Assembly (NCBI GenBank): GCA_963847715.1
Contig: CAWKAZ010000018.1
Span: 1-64,000, forward strand
From: Acidiflorens sp963847715
Lineage (GTDB): Bacteria; Acidobacteriota; Terriglobia; Terriglobales; Acidobacteriaceae
Direction of reading: 5' to 3'
Length of the DNA stretch: 64,000 bases
A program made the translations under genes and the position numbers. Positions 17,166 to 24,982 of the stretch are shown here, piece after piece. Position 1 is the stretch's first letter. The number at the start of each line of letters is the position of its first letter. The notes below the pieces were generated by a model that saw only the letters and a list, made by a program, of their open reading frames with translations, searched no databases and was not told the origin of the DNA.

Positions 17166-17205
17166 CCAACAAGAGTCTCCACCCTGTACGCAGGTATAGG
17201 GTCAA
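17166..17205 (-). promoter_or_regulatory. MerR-family promoter/operator for 17138 and 16667
   Basis: Read on the minus strand, TTGACC (17205-17200) is the -35. It overlaps a near-perfect dyad CCCTATAC-CTGC-GTACAGGG (17201-17182). The region around 17178-17172 (GGAGACT) would serve as the -10 after the long 19-base spacer that MerR activators require. The dyad abuts the stop codon of the MerR gene and reads into the 154-residue gene, whose ATG lies ~34 bases downstream. The layout is that of mercury, copper or lead-type MerR promoters. Confidence 0.7.
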
Positions 17206-17645
17206 GCGGGGCAGGAGGACGATTTATTGCTCGATGGTTGGGTGGCTGGAGCGAGGCACTTGATCGGCGCCACCGTTTCCAGTTGCGTGATGAAGGTCAG
17301 CAACTGAGTGCGCATTGTGTTCAACAAGCTCAGCTTCAGTTCCACCTGGTCGAGCCGGGTTCGCGCAACCGCTGCCATCGCGCGTATTTCGCGCGGCATC
17401 CGGTCCTTGGACGAGGCCAATCTTGCAACTGAGCGGTGCAGGGGAAGCAGCTGCGAGATCTCGTGCAAAGTAAAGCCCAGTTCTTGTGACCGGCGGATGA
17501 AGCAAAGAGCTTCCAAATCCGCTTCGCTATAGCAGCGATACCCGGACGCTGAACGAGGAGGAGATTCCAAAAGGCCCTTACGCTCATAAAAGCGAATGGT
17601 CTGGATATTCACTCCAGCCGTGGCGGCTAAATGCCCAATTCTCAT
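17202..17645 (-). CDS. MerR-family transcriptional regulator (metal-type)
   Basis: From ATG 17645 the 147-residue protein starts with the canonical MerR winged helix (MRIGHLAATAGVNIQTIRFYERKGLL, split here only by its GVN turn). A dimerisation helix (about residues 85-115) and a C-terminal tail follow. The tail has two Cys, in APIKCLAPA and SSSCPA, about 15 residues apart; CueR, MerR and relatives keep 7-8 residues between their metal-binding Cys, so the ligand may differ. The longer open frame upstream lacks family similarity. The gene reads in the same direction as its presumed targets, and its stop codon touches the operator, so targets can be co-transcribed or driven by the internal promoter. 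Confidence 0.8.
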   Translation of the reverse strand: MRIGHLAATAGVNIQTIRFYERKGLLESPPRSASGYRCYSEADLEALCFIRRSQELGFTLHEISQLLPLHRSVARLASSKDRMPREIRAMAAVARTRLDQVELKLSLLNTMRTQLLTFITQLETVAPIKCLAPATQPSSNKSSSCPA

Positions 17646-17920
17646 GCGCACATTTTGAACCTTATACCCATCGTCGGTCCAGGCCGGGCTCGAGTCTTTT
17701 CTTGCCCGCCCGAACGATTTCCCGCGAATCGGCGCGTCTGAGAGCGCTTCGGATGCGATCCCGCGCACCGCTCGAAAACAGGCTTTCCTAGCCATTTTTC
17801 AGTACTTTCGTAACTCTCAGTTGGGCAGTTGATGGCGGTATTCTAGGTCTGATCCTCCTCGTTGCTGGGCAAGTCCGGTATTCGGGGGTGTTGTGCGGGA
17901 TATCACCGCGAGGGACTGTA

Positions 17921-20425
17921 ATGGCGATGATGTTTGGCCGTTTCGAAATTCAGAGTGAACTTTCCAAGTCAGACACTGCCTCGATCTACAAGGCAATGGA
18001 CACGGAAACCAACCAGGTTGTGGCGCTCAAGACGCAAAGTCTGGAGCCGCTCGGCGACCGCGCAGACGCGTTCGTAGAAACGCTGATCGCCGAAGGCGAA
18101 GCATCGCGCGATCTCGCTTGCCAGAACATCGTGCTGCTTTACGGAGCAGGCGAAATTGATGGACAGTTCTGCGCCGCCATGGAGTACATCCAGGGCAACA
18201 GCGTGGCCACGATGCTGGCGCGCAAAGAAGGCTTCTCGATCTGGGATCTGCTCGACATCACGCGCCAAGTTTGCGCCGGGCTGGAACACGCCGCCTCGAA
18301 GAATGTCGCTCACAGTTCGCTCGAACCCGCGAAGATCATGGTGCAGTGGGATGGCATGGTCAAGATTCTGGGCTATGGCATCTCCAACATGAGCCTGATT
18401 GAAGCGGATGCAGGAAAAGGTTTGGGGCGGCTCATGCCCTATTGCTCTCCGGAGCAGATTCGCGGAGAAGCGATCGACTTGCGCTCGAACCTGTTTACGC
18501 TAGGCGCGATTCTGTACGAAATGGTCGTAGGACGGCTGGCGTTCGATGCCGCCGATCCCGTCACGCTAGTGAGCCGGATCGAAAATGAGACGCCGGCTGC
18601 TCCGTCATCGGTGAATCCCAAAATTCAGCCGGCGGTCAGCGCGCTGATCATGAAGGCGCTGGCGAAGAATCCTGCGGAACGCTACCAGAGCGCCCGCGAA
18701 CTGCTGGACGATCTCGAGAAATGCAAGGAAAACAAAAAAGCTGCCACCGATACCCGGAGACCAGCCGCGGCGTCGGCGGTTGCCGTCAATCCCGCGGCAC
18801 GCGCGGCTGCGGCGAGCAAGTTCGTCGCGCCCGCGTCAAGCGCGCCGAAACCAGAGCCTGCTGCCCGGCCGGTTGCGTCGAAACCGGTTGCGCCTCCTGC
18901 GTCTCCGCGAATTGCCACACCTTCCGCTGACACGCGAGCCTCTGCCGCCGCGGCTGGAGCCAGTGCGGAGAGCGCATCCAAGGTGGAATTTGATTCAGGA
19001 TTCCACGCAGATTCCCATTCCAACTCAAGCTCATATTCCGATACTGGATCTGAATCGGATACGAGCGCGCAACTGATGAGCGGTTTTGAAACAAATGCTC
19101 CCGAGGCCCCGGCTGCACCGAGATCCTACATGTCGGCTGCGGCAGAGCAGGAAACCGAACAGCGTGCGCCCCGCGTGGCAGTCGATCCCATGATGTCGGG
19201 GCAGGCAGCGAGTTCGGCTGGGACAAGCTTCTCAGACCTGGCGGAAATGCCGCCGCTGAAAGACCCCGTTTACACGCCGCCAGCTCCCGATCCGGTCGAG
19301 CCGACGCGTTCGGTTGCGCAAATCTATCCGCCGAAGGAAGAGAAGCCGAAGATCCAGCCACGTGAAGTCGCGGAGAAGGCGATGAAAGAAATCGCGACCA
19401 TTCCGCCGCGGCTGATGCTGTTTTCGATCCTGGGTGCAGTCGCCGTGATCCTGGTGATCGTAATCGCGGTCTTTTTCCATGTGCGCTCAGAGGATGACGG
19501 TTCGACTGCGGCACCGCGGCCAACGAAGTCCGCAAAGCCAAGTCAGCCGCAGACGGAGACTCCCGCGCCGGTCGTCCCGCAGGCACAGAAGCCAGCTCCG
19601 CCTCCGGTCGCGCCCATCGTGGAGCCTCAACCGAGCCTGACGGTACGACAGGTGGAAAAGCGCGCGCCGAACCGGCGAGCGCCCGCGCCACCTCCTGCGC
19701 CGGTCGTTGTTCCAGGGCAGGCTTTCATCGACTCGACGCCGCAAGGTGCTTCTTTCCAGGTTGACGGAAAGAACGACCCATCGTGGGTTACTCCATTTAC
19801 AGTTTCGGGGCTGACGCCGGGCAAACACATCATATCGACGAACAAGACGGGTTATTCGGCGGAGATACGGTCGGTCGAAGTTGCGGCGGGCAGTAAGGCG
19901 TCTCTGGTACTGCATCTGGCAGCGATGAACGCGCTCATGGTGGTCAGCAGCACGCCGGCCGGTGCGGAGATCATCATTGACGGCAAATCCACGACACGTG
20001 TGACTCCAGCGCAGTTTGCGGTAGAAAAAGGGAGCCATACGGTTCTGCTGCGCAAGCAGGGATATTTGGAAGAAACGATTACGGCTGATCTTGGTCCGGC
20101 GCAGAATTTTCAGTATTCGCCCACCCTCCGCGCGTTGGGCAATACCGAAGACATGAAGACGGTTGGCAAGTTCAATAAGCTATTCGGACACGGCGGGGAC
20201 AGCGCGGCCGGTACGGGTGCCATCAGTGTTCATACCCAGCCTAAGGGCGCGCAGGTCGCCGTCAACCAGCACGTGCTGGACAAGCTCTCGCCGGTGGATG
20301 TCATGCTTGGACCGGGAAATTACATTGTCGACGTCACGATGACCGGATTCAAGCCCGTGCACAAAGTGGTCAGCGTCGACAAAGGCGGGAAAGTCGCGAT
20401 CGACGAGGTTCTTCAGCGGGAGTAA
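17921..20425 (+). CDS. Membrane-anchored PEGA-domain pseudokinase (Ser/Thr kinase-like)
   Basis: Numbered from ATG 17921 (GAGGGA upstream), residues 5-265 form a protein-kinase fold that keeps the VALK lysine (K37), the SPEQ activation-segment end and the later helices. Essential residues are lost: the glycine loop is degenerate (LSKSDTASIYKA), HRD has become HSS (131-133), the PxN asparagine is K, and DFG has become GYG. It is therefore probably catalytically dead but may bind nucleotide. A Pro/Ala-rich linker follows, then one membrane helix near 500-525 and three PEGA domains outside (DSTPQGASFQVDG, SSTPAGAEIIIDG, HTQPKGAQVAVNQ). It likely relays envelope state to a cytoplasmic partner. 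It is upstream of a cNMP-binding protein gene in the same direction. Confidence 0.85.
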   Translation: MAMMFGRFEIQSELSKSDTASIYKAMDTETNQVVALKTQSLEPLGDRADAFVETLIAEGEASRDLACQNIVLLYGAGEIDGQFCAAMEYIQGNSVATMLARKEGFSIWDLLDITRQVCAGLEHAASKNVAHSSLEPAKIMVQWDGMVKILGYGISNMSLIEADAGKGLGRLMPYCSPEQIRGEAIDLRSNLFTLGAILYEMVVGRLAFDAADPVTLVSRIENETPAAPSSVNPKIQPAVSALIMKALAKNPAERYQSARELLDDLEKCKENKKAATDTRRPAAASAVAVNPAARAAAASKFVAPASSAPKPEPAARPVASKPVAPPASPRIATPSADTRASAAAAGASAESASKVEFDSGFHADSHSNSSSYSDTGSESDTSAQLMSGFETNAPEAPAAPRSYMSAAAEQETEQRAPRVAVDPMMSGQAASSAGTSFSDLAEMPPLKDPVYTPPAPDPVEPTRSVAQIYPPKEEKPKIQPREVAEKAMKEIATIPPRLMLFSILGAVAVILVIVIAVFFHVRSEDDGSTAAPRPTKSAKPSQPQTETPAPVVPQAQKPAPPPVAPIVEPQPSLTVRQVEKRAPNRRAPAPPPAPVVVPGQAFIDSTPQGASFQVDGKNDPSWVTPFTVSGLTPGKHIISTNKTGYSAEIRSVEVAAGSKASLVLHLAAMNALMVVSSTPAGAEIIIDGKSTTRVTPAQFAVEKGSHTVLLRKQGYLEETITADLGPAQNFQYSPTLRALGNTEDMKTVGKFNKLFGHGGDSAAGTGAISVHTQPKGAQVAVNQHVLDKLSPVDVMLGPGNYIVDVTMTGFKPVHKVVSVDKGGKVAIDEVLQRE

Positions 20426-20640
20426 GTTGAGCCTTTGTAACAAAGTGGCGCGTGATCTTGCTTCACGGTGCATGATAGCGCGCGTCTTCTGGTCCATAAC
20501 TGCGAGCACTGACCTCCCTTCAAAGTGATAGTTCACAAGAACCACGATGGACTGCCTTGTGTCCATCAGTCACTGACGCATGTGAGCGCCATCACTGCCC
20601 ACCGCTCCAGTTACGCGCAGGATAGGCGCTGGTGGAGATC

Positions 20641-21108
20641 ATGGCATCGTCTCAGCCCGTGTGCAGCACTCTGGGCGTCGATTTTCTGCGAGACCTCCGG
20701 GCCATCAAGCCTGCGCAGCGCTTTCCCGAGGGCGCTACTTTGTTTCGTCGAGACTCTCCCGGAAGCGGCGTCTACCTGGTGGAAGCTGGTGAAGTCCAGG
20801 TGATTCTGGAAGCTGGTAAAGGGGAAAAACAGTTACTGGAAGTTGCGGGGCCGGGCGCCATTCTCGGGTTGAGCGAAAGCATGGCCGGAGTGAAGTATCG
20901 AGTCACGGCGATCGCCAGCGAAGAGACCAAGGCGGTATTCATTCCGCGCGAGGAGTTCCTGGCATTTCTACATGAGCACTGCGATTATTGTTTGCAGGTC
21001 GTACGCCTGCTGAGTGAGAACATGCACGAGCTCTACCACAAATTCGGCAGCATCAGTGCCCACCCCGGGCGTCCGCGACGACGATCGCTGGATGAACAAT
21101 TGAACTAG
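20641..21108 (+). CDS. Stand-alone cyclic-nucleotide-binding (CRP-like) domain protein
   Basis: A protein of about 155 residues consisting of one cNMP-binding beta-roll (FPEGATLFRRDSPGSGVYLVEAGEVQVIL, broken by turns) with a phosphate-binding-cassette-like GLSESMAGVKYRVTAIA that keeps the Glu and the Arg. A C-helix ends in a short basic tail (PGRPRRRS). No helix-turn-helix follows, so it is not a CRP-type transcription factor. It may act as a nucleotide-responsive adaptor. Either GTG 20632 or ATG 20641 could be the start; I prefer ATG. The gene follows the PEGA pseudokinase by ~215 bases on the same strand, which suggests, but does not prove, a shared signalling role. Confidence 0.75.
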   Translation: MASSQPVCSTLGVDFLRDLRAIKPAQRFPEGATLFRRDSPGSGVYLVEAGEVQVILEAGKGEKQLLEVAGPGAILGLSESMAGVKYRVTAIASEETKAVFIPREEFLAFLHEHCDYCLQVVRLLSENMHELYHKFGSISAHPGRPRRRSLDEQLN

Positions 21109-21225
21109 CTGTCAGCCGTCAGTAACAGCTTTCGCAAGTGGGTAAGAGAACAGCCTGTTTTCCCCACCGTCAGAAACACAATCAGGCTTTGCGGGAAGCC
21201 CAGCCGCCAGCTACGTTCAGGCACA

Positions 21226-21250
21226 AACTGATAGCTGATAGCTGAGAGCT
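21226..21250. repeat. AGCTGATAGCTGA simple repeat
   Basis: Reiterations of GATAGCTGA and GAGAGCTAA sit just beyond the stop of the minus-strand TonB-like gene. The run resembles that at 1456-1500. Confidence 0.5.
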
Positions 21251-23069
21251 AATTCGGTTTGAAATTGACCGTGATCTGCGTTTGAATTTCTACTGGTTCG
21301 CCGTCGAGATAGTAAGGTTTGTATCTCCACTGGCGAACAGCGTCGACGGCAGCGTGCGCCAGCATCGGATCGCCTTTGAGAACATTGACATTGGTAACCG
21401 TGCCGTCCTTGCTGATGGTGGCTTCGATCTGCACTACTCCAGAAGCATGGGTCGCGAGCGCCGCTGGCGGGTACTTCGGCTGTACGCGCTTGATCACCAA
21501 CCCCTGCGACACGCCTTGAGAAACTTTGACCGTTGCCAGCGAGGGCCGGGCAACACTCGAAGCTGTCGAAGAAATCAATCCATTCAAGCTGGTGTCATCT
21601 GCGGAAGCAACTGTGCTGGGAAGCGCCGGCGCGGCTTCATCAGCTTGCTGTGCTTTCTTTGCGCCTCCGTTATTCGACTTCACGACAATTGGCGCGACAA
21701 CCGGCTGTTTGGTCTCAGGTTCCGGCGTCGCATCGATTTTGATGACTGGGGGATTGGTGGCGGCCGATGATTTGTCCAACGCCGAGGCTGAAGTTGGTTT
21801 GGAACTAGAAGCCGACGTCCCAGAACTGGTACGGGTGCCGGCGCTGGTCGATGTCGTTGGTTCTGGCGCGGGCATCGGCGCGAGAGTTGGCGCGGGTTCT
21901 CCGGAACTCTGAGGCGCGCTCACCGGATGCGAAGCGGGAGTGCTGCCTGTGGGCTTGCCCCATTGTTCGTAGCCAAGATAGCCGACGACGATGACGGCGA
22001 GAAGCGCCACGGCGATGATGATGATTTTCTTCTTGCTTCCTGATGCCTCGTCACCTTCGCCAAAAGCGGCAAAGGACGGGCCGTCGACGGTGCTCGTGGA
22101 ATCAAAGGCGGCAGCGGCAACATGTTGCGGAGCAGATTCTCGCACTGCTGCGACGGGCGAAACTTCGACTGGCTTTTCAACGGTCTTCGGTGTCGTCTCT
22201 GCAGGCCGAGGAACTGAGATCTCCCGGGCAGGAGCCGCTGCTGCAGCGGATCCGGGAGCTGCAAATATGGAGCTCGGGCTCTGTGCCGCGCTGGGAGAGA
22301 TGGAGAACTTGTTCGGGGCGCTATTCAGCGACGAGTGCATCGCATCATTCTTGACGATGTCATCCACGGGACTCTTGACGACCGCCGGAACGAAAGGTTG
22401 CCGCGCTTCCACGACCGGTTCCGGCACGTGCACCGGCGGAGTCTGCGGCGCTGGAGTCTGCAAGACCGGAGCAGGAAGGGCCTCGAGTACATCTTCGATT
22501 TCGGACGAGGCGGCCATCGCCGGCAAAATCGCGGGCGTTAGGGAAACGGGTGGCTCAAACTCAGGAACCTCGCGCCGAACGACCGGCGGGGCAGGCGGTG
22601 CGGCAGGTCGAGCCGGCGGTTGCGGTGAACTGGAGACTGGCGCAGGGACTGGTTTAGGAGGTGCCGGTGTATTCGCCGTACCAGCGGCGGCAGCGTCGGA
22701 ATTCTTGCGCAGCAGTCCACGCGCGACGCGCAGCGTTCCTTTTGCTTGTTCTACGTTGATCGGCTTGGTCAGCACCAGGTTGGCCCCGATGCGGTATGCC
22801 TTGGCGACGCCCGCTTGTCCCAAAACCAATGCGATGGCCAGGGAGCTCTGATTGAAGCTGGAATTTCTCGCGCTCTTGAAGAGCAGCGAAGCGTTCTGCT
22901 CATTCTCACAATCCACGACGATGGCGTCATAACGCTGCGCCATCAATTTCTTGACTGCAGCAAACGGCTCATGAACCGGTTCAACCGTGAAGTCGAGTTC
23001 GCTGAAGACCTGACTTACGACTTTAGCCAGTTTTTCGTCGGGACAGAAGAGTAAGGCTTGGTAACCCAT
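21249..23069 (-). CDS. REC-TM-TonB fusion protein, copy 1
   Basis: The 606-residue protein begins with a receiver-like domain (residues 1-120) that keeps the phosphorylatable Asp (D53 in VVDCEN) and the Lys (K102 in LTKP). A long Pro/Ala-rich cytoplasmic linker follows, then one membrane helix near residues 345-370 (after basic KKK), a second disordered periplasmic linker, and a TonB C-terminal domain (IKRVQPKYPPAAL ... VRQWRYKPYYLDG). The topology is coherent: REC inside, TonB outside. TonB proteins normally carry only a short N-terminal anchor energised by ExbBD, so the REC part suggests signal-dependent control. A paralogue follows upstream (23218-24918), separated by a hairpin repeat. Confidence 0.82.
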   Translation of the reverse strand: MGYQALLFCPDEKLAKVVSQVFSELDFTVEPVHEPFAAVKKLMAQRYDAIVVDCENEQNASLLFKSARNSSFNQSSLAIALVLGQAGVAKAYRIGANLVLTKPINVEQAKGTLRVARGLLRKNSDAAAAGTANTPAPPKPVPAPVSSSPQPPARPAAPPAPPVVRREVPEFEPPVSLTPAILPAMAASSEIEDVLEALPAPVLQTPAPQTPPVHVPEPVVEARQPFVPAVVKSPVDDIVKNDAMHSSLNSAPNKFSISPSAAQSPSSIFAAPGSAAAAAPAREISVPRPAETTPKTVEKPVEVSPVAAVRESAPQHVAAAAFDSTSTVDGPSFAAFGEGDEASGSKKKIIIIAVALLAVIVVGYLGYEQWGKPTGSTPASHPVSAPQSSGEPAPTLAPMPAPEPTTSTSAGTRTSSGTSASSSKPTSASALDKSSAATNPPVIKIDATPEPETKQPVVAPIVVKSNNGGAKKAQQADEAAPALPSTVASADDTSLNGLISSTASSVARPSLATVKVSQGVSQGLVIKRVQPKYPPAALATHASGVVQIEATISKDGTVTNVNVLKGDPMLAHAAVDAVRQWRYKPYYLDGEPVEIQTQITVNFKPN

Positions 23070-23129
23070 AATGAGGCCATCCTAGGGAATGTCTTGGGTA
23101 CCAGCAAGTTACCGGGGTAATTGAGTTTA

Positions 23130-23217
23130 CGGTCGTTGGTCGATTGTCGTTGGTCGTTCGCGACCCGACCGTCGAGTGGATCTAGTAACCAGCGAACGAC
23201 CATCGACCAACGACCGT
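23130..23217. repeat. GGTCGTTGGTCG inverted repeat between paralogous TonB genes
   Basis: The left arm (23130-23161, built from GGTCGTTGGTCGATTGTCG and a second GTTGGTCGTTCGC) pairs with the right arm GCGAACGACCATCGACCAA-CGACCG (23192-23216), forming a long imperfect hairpin. The right arm ends at the stop codon of the upstream gene. Related runs occur at 32953-32980 and 33503-33577. Confidence 0.75.
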
Positions 23218-24918
23218 TTACGGCTTCTGAAAGTCGACGATCACGACGGTTTGAAACGCCTGCGCTTTTCCGTCGCGCACATAAGGCCGATAGCGCCACT
23301 GCTTTACGGCTTGCATGGCGGCGGTGGCCAACTCCACGTTTCCCTCGACCAGCCGGACACCGACAACCTTGCCGTCCTCATCCACAACTTCCTTGAGGAC
23401 AACGGTTCCTTCGGCACCCGCGGAGCGGGCTTCGGCGGGATACTTCGGCGGAACGCTGTGAGCCAGTCGTTTCTCCGCTCCCTTGGAAGAGAGGATGATG
23501 GCGCTGTTCTCGCCCGGCAGCGGAGTATCAAGAGGAGCGGCGGGCAATGACGCCTTTTTCAATTCTGGTTTCTTCGTCTCGGCGGGCTTGCTCGCCGCGG
23601 TTTTGCCCATATCAAGCTTGATGACCGTAGGTGGTGGTGTGACTGCGGGCTGCGAAGCTGCGGGAGAGACGATCGCGCCCTGAGATACCGAGGTCGGTGT
23701 CGGAACAGTCGTGACAGTTGCGGAGGCCGGAGAACTGCTGGCAGCAGGCGCCGCTGTAGTGGCTGCCGGGTCGGTGGCGGTGGTTGATGCATTCGGATCA
23801 GCAGCGGACGGCGTTGCTGCGACCGCCGGTGCGGTAGCCGGAACTGGAGCCGGGGGCACGGGGCTTTGCGGATGCGCTTGCTGCGTCTGCGTCGGCGTGA
23901 GTGCCATCCCAACCAGTGCCAGCACGCGATCAACCTGCGGTTGCGCAAAGGCACGGAATCCTGGCTGATACATCCACGCCGCATAGAAGCCACCGGCGAC
24001 GATGACCAGTACCATCAAGGCGACGAATGCGCCGCGGGGTTTCTTCTGTTTCTGTTGGTAAGAGAATACGGGCGCGTCGGACGGCGCGTTCGTATGACCG
24101 GGCGCGGCTTTCGCCGTTTCCGCTTCTGCCTTCTGCCCTTCCTTCTGCGCTGCGGTTGCTTGCGTTTCCGCGAGCGCCGCCTCCATTTCCGCTCGCTCCA
24201 ATTCCGCCATCACCGGATCGTCGGAGAGTGTCACTGGAGGCTTTGGTGCTGGGCTTGGTGAATCCTTGGGAGTCGAAGCTGGTTCGAAGAACTCCGGTAG
24301 TGAACTTGATACGGATCGCAAACCTAACTTCGCCGGGGCGGCTGCCGCAGGGAGTTCATCGGTCGCGGAAAGACTTGTGCGCGCGGCGACCGGCGGAAAA
24401 CTCGGAACAGGGTCCGAGAAGCTGGTGAGCTGCGAAGAAGCGGCAGCGGTCGCGGCTTTTGCGTGATCCTCTTTGACAATCGAGGTGGCCGTGATTCCGG
24501 TTGGCAACGGCAAGCTCGAGGCTTGGAAGGAAGCGACTTCATCCGCCGGCGTGTCTTTTCGAACTCGGCTGACCGCGGTGCGAATCGTTGTCCGAGCCTG
24601 GTCTTTGGCGACGGGCTTAGTCAGGATGAGTTCCGCGCCTAGACGGAAAGCCGTGGGCAGACCGGCGCGACCATCGACAATCGCAATCGGGACTGGGTTG
24701 TGACCGTTTTTTCCACGACGGCAAACGTCAAAAATCAGCTTAGCTGCAGGCAGATTCTCGCAATCAACCAGAACCAGGTCGAACGTTTGTGAATTGAGCT
24801 TTTGGGCGGCGGAAACACCGTCCAGCGGACGCTCGCAAGTGACTGACATTTCTTCTAGAACGCCAGTAATTGCATTGACGGCCTGGTCATCCGGCGACAG
24901 CAGCAGAGCATGGGGCAT
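23218..24918 (-). CDS. REC-TM-TonB fusion protein, copy 2
   Basis: The 566-residue paralogue of the neighbouring gene has the same order. A receiver-like domain (D52 in LVDCEN, K101 in LTKP, acidic DD at 10-11) is followed by a linker with charged A/E/K repeats (ELERAEMEAALAETQATA). A membrane helix near residues 293-315 comes next (GAFVALMVLVIVAGGFYAAW), then Pro/Ala/Thr-rich spacers and a TonB C-terminal domain (HSVPPKYPAEARSAGAEG ... VKQWRYRPYVRDG). The complete acidic pocket makes phosphorylation conceivable, more so than in copy 1. The two genes arose by tandem duplication and diverged strongly in the linkers. Partners could be the large TonB-dependent receptors in this window. Confidence 0.82.
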   Translation of the reverse strand: MPHALLLSPDDQAVNAITGVLEEMSVTCERPLDGVSAAQKLNSQTFDLVLVDCENLPAAKLIFDVCRRGKNGHNPVPIAIVDGRAGLPTAFRLGAELILTKPVAKDQARTTIRTAVSRVRKDTPADEVASFQASSLPLPTGITATSIVKEDHAKAATAAASSQLTSFSDPVPSFPPVAARTSLSATDELPAAAAPAKLGLRSVSSSLPEFFEPASTPKDSPSPAPKPPVTLSDDPVMAELERAEMEAALAETQATAAQKEGQKAEAETAKAAPGHTNAPSDAPVFSYQQKQKKPRGAFVALMVLVIVAGGFYAAWMYQPGFRAFAQPQVDRVLALVGMALTPTQTQQAHPQSPVPPAPVPATAPAVAATPSAADPNASTTATDPAATTAAPAASSSPASATVTTVPTPTSVSQGAIVSPAASQPAVTPPPTVIKLDMGKTAASKPAETKKPELKKASLPAAPLDTPLPGENSAIILSSKGAEKRLAHSVPPKYPAEARSAGAEGTVVLKEVVDEDGKVVGVRLVEGNVELATAAMQAVKQWRYRPYVRDGKAQAFQTVVIVDFQKP

Positions 24919-24982
24919 GGCTCTCCTATGCTAGGAACCGGTAACAAAAGCCGCAAGTTACGGGGGTAAGTGGGGCTGCTCC

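Noticed and set aside
17921..20425. Active Ser/Thr protein kinase
   Set aside because: HRD, the PxN asparagine and DFG are all substituted, so I call it a pseudokinase.
20641..21108. CRP/FNR-type transcription factor
   Set aside because: No helix-turn-helix follows the nucleotide-binding roll; the protein ends in a short basic tail.
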